From Saccharum officinarum (taxonomy: Eukaryota; Streptophyta; Magnoliopsida; Poales; Poaceae): 64,000 bases of DNA. Shown piece by piece: positions 56,635 through 64,000 of the stretch. The notes under the pieces were generated by a model that worked only from the letters and a program-made list of their open reading frames with translations, was not told the origin of the DNA and did no database searches. Numbering within the stretch: position 1 is the first letter of the stretch; each line of letters opens with the position of its first letter. Made by a program: the position numbers and the translations under genes. The stretch is from the NCBI GenBank assembly GCA_020631735.1, contig CM036199.1:19447553-19511552 (forward strand), read 5' to 3'.

Positions 56635-59600
56635 TGTAACACCCCAGGTGTTTGCCACCAGTTAAGCAGTGGGTTTGAGCTCAAACATGATAGATTAAGT
56701 GGAGATGACGATGTCAAAGTCAACCTATGGAGATGAGCCTAACCTAAACTTGGATGCTGCACCATTGCTTTACATATAGGCCATTTTCAAGATATATGCT
56801 TGGGTGGTGTTATTGCAATATCTTCATGTGTCTCACCTTAGTACCTATTTATATTGATCCCTGGAAAAGTTTCATGAAGTTTGGAATCAAAAAGTCACAT
56901 GAAATGATAAGTTATATCATTGTTGGAATAGTTTTACTAAGTGCTTGAATTGCACTATTAAGTGAATGAAAATATAGGTCATCAACCCAACCTTGCAACC
57001 TTGCCCAAAAGACTCTAGATGGACTCTACAACAAAAGTCGTGAAGGGTTCGTGTTGAACGGAGGACAAGAAAATACCTCCATCGGTCTAAAACTTGGATT
57101 TAAGCTTTACCGTGATGCTACTTTGACCTATGTTGACCAATCACTTTTAGTGCTTGCATGGAGTTGCACCTTAAATAAAAGTTGAAGTTTGAGTAGAGTA
57201 GAACAAACTTTGTTTAATGGTCAAGAGCTAGATCAGCTTTGAAGCAAGTCAAACCGAGCCCTCAAGTTGGAATCCATGGCTGTTTTGGAGCTCAAAAATT
57301 TGGCCAAGTCCCTAATGGACTGAAACTGAGATTTCAGTTTTCGTTTATCCTTCTTTGGAGCCTTGTATCTCTCCAACCAGGCCGAATCAAACTTTTACGC
57401 TTTAATAAAAGTTGGAGATGTCGCGTAAATCTACAACTTTTATAAATAGAGTTTTTGCTAACTCATTATGGTTTAGGAGTTACGGAGGCACGAAATATGG
57501 AGTTTCAGTTGTACGTTTGAGGTGGTATTGGAAATTTGAAATTGTTGAATAGTGCCGACGCGTGTCTCGCGCCGCGTGGCTCCGCTGTGCTTCGCCCGTT
57601 CGCCACCTCGCCTCCATCTGCTTGAAAGGCCGAGCACTCGCCCTCCTCCCTCCTGTGCTCTCATTTCTCCCTGGCTCTGTGCTGTTTGTGTGCGGCCGCG
57701 TCCGCCACGGACGGCCGGCAGAGCTCGCTGCCACCACCGCTCGCTTCTTCGTCCTCGCAGCCAATCACCGCACAGCCAAGTACGGCAGAGCCTCCACCGC
57801 AGCGTGGCCACGGCCCTCCTTCGCAGCCAGCCGGCAAGCCCCAGAGCTCCGCCGCCGTCGTGCAGTCACCGCTGCGGCCGCCTGTGCACGTGGCCGGTCC
57901 GCCTCGGGCCACGTCCCGGCCATCCGAGACCACCAGCGGGTGCGCGGGGACCCCAGGGTGCCTCCCCGCCACTGCCCCGACGCCTACGTGCCCTCCTCCG
58001 GCCGAACCAGCGAGCTCCGGCGACCCCTCCCCTGTAAATCGCGACCAGGGACTGCATGCAAGAATTTGACTCAAGGCAGGGGCCTAACTGCACAGTCAGT
58101 GACTCATATGAATAGTGCTCTCGGGACTGATTCGTAATTATTTTGCAGGAACTTTGGAAATTCATAGTAAATCGTAGAAAAATCGTAAAATAGCAAATGA
58201 AGACTTTTTGGAATCCTTGTGAAATTGTCTATGCATTAGATCTATAATGTGGCATGTTTTAGTTTAAATATTTGCTGTAAAAATATATCTATGCAGCTAG
58301 GTTCTTGATACTTGCCATGTCTTGTGTTTTTCATAACTGCAGTTTTGTTGCTCAAATAAATGTGAAATTTTTGTAGACTGCTAATAAGGTGATTGTTGTT
58401 GTCTAGTAAAAATTTCAGGAGCTTAGGATTTATATTTTAAGAGTTATAAAAATAACAAATGTCCTGTATTGCTTTGCTTCTACTCTGAACAGTTCTGCAT
58501 GTTTGAATTAATTGGCTCAGTTAAGTTATGAATCATGACTTGGTGAAAATACATAAGTTGTGGTACTTTTCTTAAGCTTTCCAAAAAGTTAAATATCATG
58601 ATTTTTGGCTAAGTAGAGCTTGAGTTATACTTGCTTAATTCTCTGTGGCTGTTTCTGCCCAAAACCAGAGAGGGTTTCCTTGTTCTTACTGTGGGGCCTT
58701 CTTAATAGTATAATTAGCTTTAGGTGTTTACAACAAAGTTTTTTAGAATTTGTTAAGCTTTCTAAAAAGTCTAGAACCACATTTATTGGACATGTATAAC
58801 TTCATTTATAGCTGTTTAAAGTGGCATGTCAGTTTCTGTCTATGTTTTGGACACAGATGCAATTATTGCATTAGTTGACCCTTCTAACTGTAAAATCATC
58901 TTAATATTAGAATAACAAAGTTGTAGATAATTCATTTATCTATCTTCTGTTAAAATTTGGTGGTATTTGGCCTTGTGGTTTGTGAGTTATGCCTGTTTAA
59001 AGTTGAGTTTCAGAAATGGCTGCTTTCTGTCAATTGTATACCAGTTTCTGTAAATGGGTATAATTGACTTAGTTAACTTGAGAATCATGCTAAGAGGATT
59101 AAAGATGAATTGTATAAAATTTCATAAGCTTTCTAGAATGTCTTGTTGCATGTATATTGGATTTGTGTAACTCCAGTTATGATCCAAACATGCAGCTGTT
59201 GTTTGCAGTCTAGAAATAAATAGATGATAGTTGTGGTTGTTTACTCCATGTGTTGCTAAGTGTGGCTTATGCCCTTGATGATGGTCAAGTTAAGATACTT
59301 GTGATATTGTTAAACTTGTGATGCTTGATGTGCTTGCCCTCTTTAATTGGTTGTGTGATGTTAGTTAAATAGCTTTTGGTGTCTATGTCTTAATCGTGTG
59401 TTTACTTGAATGATTATGTGATGCATCTTGTGTTACCATTCATCATATTCATACACATGCATCTTGCATCTCATCTAGGTACGCTAGATGCACCACGTGA
59501 AGGATGAGATGTTGGAGCCAAACCTGAAGACGGTGGTTGGTGGACCTATCCCGAAGATGGAAGGACTAAGCAAGTGCCGGGATGGGAGATGCTCGCCAAG

Positions 59601-61115
59601 CGAGTGTCATCTGTCAATCACTAACCTAAGTGTTCGATCCCAGGCAAGCCCCGGAGCATTTCTCTCCCCCGGTTTACAAATATTTTATGAATGCTTTACT
59701 TTAACTGCTGCATTATGTTTAGGAGTTGTTTGCAACCGTTGCTGCATTATACCTTGTTTACTCCGTTCTACCCTATCCTTGTCACCCTGTTATCCGCAGT
59801 CAAGTAATTGCTTAGCTTGCTTAGACCGGTAGAAGTCGGGTGATTTCCTGTCACCTGCGAGCTATAGGTGGTTACCTGGATCTGCTTGAGAAAAGGTGTC
59901 ATCATGAAATAACTAAGGGTTAAGGTGAAATTGAGTCCGGACGGAAACTTGCAGGGTTTCGGACTGTAGTGTTTTCCATCTGTGTCGATTAAGGACCGAC
60001 CGTTGTTGGGCCTCGGGTCATGTTGAACGCATGCCTCACATTTAGCTGGCCGGATAAAGTACCTTTTGACCGCGAAGCTGGGAGATTATTCGGGCCGAGT
60101 GGATTGCCCGCAACGCACTGTAGCGGAGTAGTAGTGGCAGGATACGGGGGTGCGATGATAAGGCCAAAGAGCAGTCGGGCGCCCCCCGGGTACATGTGGT
60201 TCCTTGCAAGCTCGCGACTTTACCTGAATGGTTGACTCGGTGACCAACACCTCACTTTAGCGGGTGAGTGAGGTTTGTGTGAGGAATAAATTACCAGCTG
60301 GTTAATAATCGATTCGAATCGCCATCGTTCACTGGATAGTGAGCACTTGACTTGAGCTACTTCATCGTAGTAATATTGATGGAACACTTGGACGGTTATA
60401 TAAAATATGACATGATGAAAGTTGTTAATGATCATTGGTTATCATTACCTGTTTAATTACATGTTACTCTAGTACAGGTGCAAATGTAGTTGACAGGTTA
60501 ATAAAGATTTAACTTGATGCAAAGCTTTTGTAAAGATTCTCTAAATGCTAAAAATGTCTTTTTGCAAATGAGTCAGCTACCCTACCAAAAAGCCTGTCAT
60601 GATCCTTGGTGTCTTTTATTTTTGGTTCTGTCGGGTAAGTCTAGCTGAGTACCTTCTCGTACTTAGGGCTTTGTTCCCACTTGTTGCAGATGGGCAGATG
60701 TATTACGGCTACTGTATCAACTGCCTCTATCCTGCGATGGGAGAAGCTTAGGACCATGGGCAATGGTCATTCACTACATCTCACCTGATGCTTTTGTTGG
60801 AATATGATCCTGAGCTGGCACTGTATTATGAACTCTGTGTGAGTGTGTGATTTGAACTAAATGCTTCTGCTACTTTCATTTGAAACTGGTTTGTAATAAC
60901 TATGTTTAAACTCCGATGTATTTGTGACGCGAACTTTTATGTAACTTGTGATGGTGACCGCTGAACTTATTACGATCTTGGCTAGTATGTAAGTTGGTTT
61001 GAAATCCGTCGTGATTTCACGGACTACCGGGTTATACGGGCTTAAGTTTGTTAAATCGTCTGCTCGGTGGATGATTTTCTTACTTAATCTCGTATAATTG
61101 GTCGGTTCTGTTACA
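56635..61115 (+). repeat. 5' LTR of a Tekay-like Gypsy element (4,481 bp)
   Basis: Starts TGTAACACCCCAGGTG and ends GGTTCTGTTACA, followed at 61118 by a primer site TGGCATCAGAGC. Size and TGTAACACCC start fit Tekay/Del chromoviruses. The interior has a GC-rich block (57540-58070) whose overlapping ORFs are compositional, then a long AT-rich part with recurring AAGCTTTCTA and TCTGTTG phrases. I assign the Gypsy lineage from termini only, as no polymerase is in the window. Confidence 0.75.
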
Positions 61116-64000
61116 GCTGGCATCAGAGCATGGTTTAGCGTGTTTACTGTTCACAAGTGTATTTAAAACAAAAATATGTTTGAAAAACGTGGTTTACAAA
61201 CTAAAAGTGTGCCAGTGGTCATTTCCTTTATGCCCAATTAAGGACCCTTAGGTGGCTTAATTAAGTACTAACTTGGGGGTTTTTAAGTTTTGCATCTACG
61301 CCCAAGCCAAGGTATGTATGAGTGATAACTTGACCGCACTGTTACCCTGTGGTCGAATGGTAGAGGTAACCTTCATATATGAAATAGCCATATATGTTGC
61401 TAGAGTTATATTCTTGCAACGTCGCACCTACACCAAGGTAAGTGTGAGCTAGGAGAGCATGACCGTTCAACCGTCGGTCTAGGGGAGAGTTAGCGATGGT
61501 TACTGGCATAATTACATGTTTAACCATGTATTTATGAAAGTACTTAATTGTGGGTACATTTGTTGGGTAGCTATGATACCGAAGTATATGCATCAGGGGA
61601 TGTATGTATGGAGAGTATTTAGTTTACTGCTTTCATTGTGTGCTATATTGGGAATTATTGGGCTGCAATGAAATTTTCCGCAGGTACGCTAACCACGAAT
61701 GCGTAAGTTGAATGTAGCTAACGACTAGCTCTATATCGAGAGAATGCGTGTTATGCCACCGACATAGAACGTGATTGCCACCTTAGGCTGGCAATCTTGT
61801 GAGGACGAATAGGGCGAAGCATGCATCATCATGATTGTTGCTTGTGCATATAACTATGCTCCTCCCACCTTTGTCCTAATAAATAAGTAACTTGTGATTG
61901 ATGTGCTGCACTATCCTCCTTGTATGGAGTTAGTCAAGAATGCATTGTTCCATGTTACTTGAATAGGAAGTGCTTGAAATAGTGTGTGCTTAGCCTTGAT
62001 AGAAATAATTAGGGTTATATGTTTGAACTTATAAATGTCCTCTAGTTTAGTCTAGTGGTGAATGTGTTGCTCCTGCAAACTCTTGCAAATGCTTACTCAA
62101 GTAATTGTGATTCCTATGAATAAACTAAATTATTGATTAGTCTAAAGTAAGAATGTTTGGAGTTACTAGAATAAAGGTGGTGTGCTCTCTTGTTAACACA
62201 ACAAGGTTAAACATTGTTTTGCATGTAATGAACTTTGGCTGCTAGAACAGTTTCTGTTGTAGTAATATTTTCATGGTCATAATAATGTAATCTGTGAATT
62301 AGTCCTTAGTGTGAATAAGAAAGTTATAGATAACTTAGTAAGCTTTCCAATAAGTCTAGTACCACCTTAGTTTGATGCTTACAACTTATGTTTTGTTTAA
62401 AACATGTGTCTGCTGCGTTGTTGTCTAGACTCTGTGCATGCACTAAGTTGATTACTTTTGCATGCTTTTGTTTTGTCTAAACTTGTAGTTAGTTCTTGTT
62501 GGATAAATTCTTGTTAGGCCTGAGCCTTCTGCTTAGTATCGGGTGCTTAAGCTAACCTGATTGATTGTCTCAAGTGTGTGCTTAAAACCATGATGTTATG
62601 TAGATGCTTGTTATCTAGGTAGTGTCATAGTTGTCACCTCTTTTGTCCTCGGTGAGCATGCGAGTGTCAAATAGCTTTGTCCTAGAACAACGCTCACGTT
62701 ACGTAATCACATGGTTGTCGTCTCTAATTAGATTCTCTCGTAGGAGCCAGAGCCTGTAGATGTGGTTGCTAGCCCTTGAATGTTTGTGTATCCATGCCTT
62801 GTTTGAACTGTAGGCCCTACCGTAGTCCCCTTATATGTTTGCTTAGGCCTTGGACGTCCGCTACCTTTTGGAGAATGCCCTTATTTGATTGACCAACCAA
62901 GTTAAGTCCTAACGAACGTCGATCTTGGCCACGGTTGTTGCTTGCCAAGTTTTGGAGACCATACCCAATTTCACATTGGACATCTCGATTGTCTCTCCTA
63001 TAGATGATCCGAGCAACGCTAATCTCTCGTTGTTTGATCTAGAAATCTTTGCTTGCGAAATCAGGTGGCTATCTTATCAACGCAATCTCAGATTGGTGTA
63101 TCATTTTGTTCTGAAGTTTGCTAAGTCTATCTCAACTTCTAACGTCTCTCAACGTTATTAATCTTGATCTCATGTTGTTGTCCAACGTGACCGAGAACCC
63201 TTGCTCAGTTGTCTTCGGTAATTAAGCTATGTTCTCTTGCGCTGTGTTTTAATCTTCAAATCGCCTCCTTGTTGACTCTAAACCTTGTAACTACCCTTGC
63301 TTGCTACTCCTCCCTTGTTTGGTGCTTGTTCTTATCACCCAATCGGTGCCACTTGAAATTCCACTTTGTTTGTGCGTTTAATAATGGTGTTACGATTAGC
63401 ATTCTATGGTGCCGCGACGAAACCGAGAGCCTCCTGTGGGCGCGCACACAAGGTTGTGCTGCTCGGCACGCGCTGGTATCAAGGTTGCTAGTCATGATCC
63501 ATTATGAAACGACAACCGATGTGTTATTTCTCGTGACTGTTTTCCTTGGTTATCTCCCTATATCTTATCTGAAGATTCCTATATCGGACCTTATGTAGTA
63601 GAGCTTCCTCCTGAAGTTGCTAAGAGGATAACCTTTGAAGAACAGTCACCGACATAAACATTAACAGACTGCAAGAGGTGGTAGACAAGTGACTCTTCCA
63701 AGTGTCCTTGTACGACGTCGGTCATCGATTGAGCAACGTATGTCATCCCCGTTGGATAAAAAGGGCAAATAACACTTAATATTGGATAAGTTATCCGTGG
63801 GATAAGAATTTATCGTCACATTGTGCATATGACCTAACTATCAAAGTCTTGATCCTTGTGTGGATGACAGTCATACAGATGAAATCAACTCTCTCTGGTG
63901 TGACTCCTTATCTGTAGACTTTGATGCCAACCACTTGATTATGCCTCGGCTGCAATTATTGTGGTGGTCAAGAGTAAAGGTTGAAACTTTGAGAATTGAG
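61116..64000 (+). mobile_element. Internal region of the Tekay-like element, partial
   Basis: It begins with the primer site (61118-61129) and has a long noncoding leader of about 2.3 kb, parts of which (62220-62400) resemble the LTR. At 63406 an ATG opens MVPRRNREPPVGAHT, an Arg/Pro-rich start that resembles Gag N-termini of this lineage, but the frame breaks within about 35 codons. No further Gag, protease or polymerase is recognisable up to the window edge, so this copy may be non-autonomous or badly decayed. The rest lies outside the window. Confidence 0.5.

Noticed and set aside
57540..58165. Long GC-rich ORFs in the Tekay-like LTR
   Set aside because: Low-complexity Ala/Pro/Arg composition on both strands, no domain, and inside an LTR.

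Overview
The window is nuclear DNA of a flowering plant, almost certainly a grass. The repeats are SIRE-like and Ale-like Copia elements, a Tekay-like LTR, Tourist and Stowaway MITEs and a FAR1-type MULE. The few host genes have introns and GC-rich first exons, as in grasses. An Andropogoneae-type genome (sorghum, sugarcane, Miscanthus) is my inference from the repeat families; no species can be named. There is no bacterial operon, CRISPR array or rRNA gene. One 100-N assembly gap lies at 13407-13506.

Layout. 1-264: inverted piece of a Tekay-like LTR. 265-10085: SIRE-like Copia element 1 (+) with frame-broken gag, nearly intact pol and unequal LTRs. 10082-10556: inverted relative of the same LTR, then a tRNA-derived SINE. 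11460-13062: unknown genic-looking DNA with a Stowaway MITE. 14657-29730: complete SIRE-like Copia element 2 (-), 15.1 kb with target duplication AGGGT; it has an intact gag, a pol split by a solo LTR of its own family, and an extra long ORF between pol and the 3' LTR. 32219-33587: intact four-exon gene for an organellar CRM-domain RNA-binding protein. 35568-41225: complete Ale-like Copia element 3 (+), TSD TGGTC, with six nonsense codons. 41567-43010: RPA70-like gene fragment carrying a MITE and a LINE. 43771-44627: two-exon gene for a stand-alone cathepsin-propeptide (I29) protein. 45000-49010: MITE-rich intergenic DNA. 49140-55311: MULE with a broken FAR1-type transposase gene, invaded by a 411-bp TRIM and then by a solo LTR. 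55595-56345: UDP-glycosyltransferase 5' pseudogene. 56635-64000: 4.5-kb Tekay-like 5' LTR, primer site and leader, cut by the window edge.

Only two host genes look intact (CRM and I29). Most of the rest is nested retrotransposon DNA whose target duplications let the insertion order be read directly. The most distinctive signals are: (a) arrays of short CCGG-bearing palindromes inside LTRs of three related Copia families; (b) a conserved closed gag/pol boundary that looks like a 3' splice site; (c) the extra ORF of element 2 with its own gene-like leader; and (d) nonsense codons in element 3 that all fit deamination of methylated cytosine.
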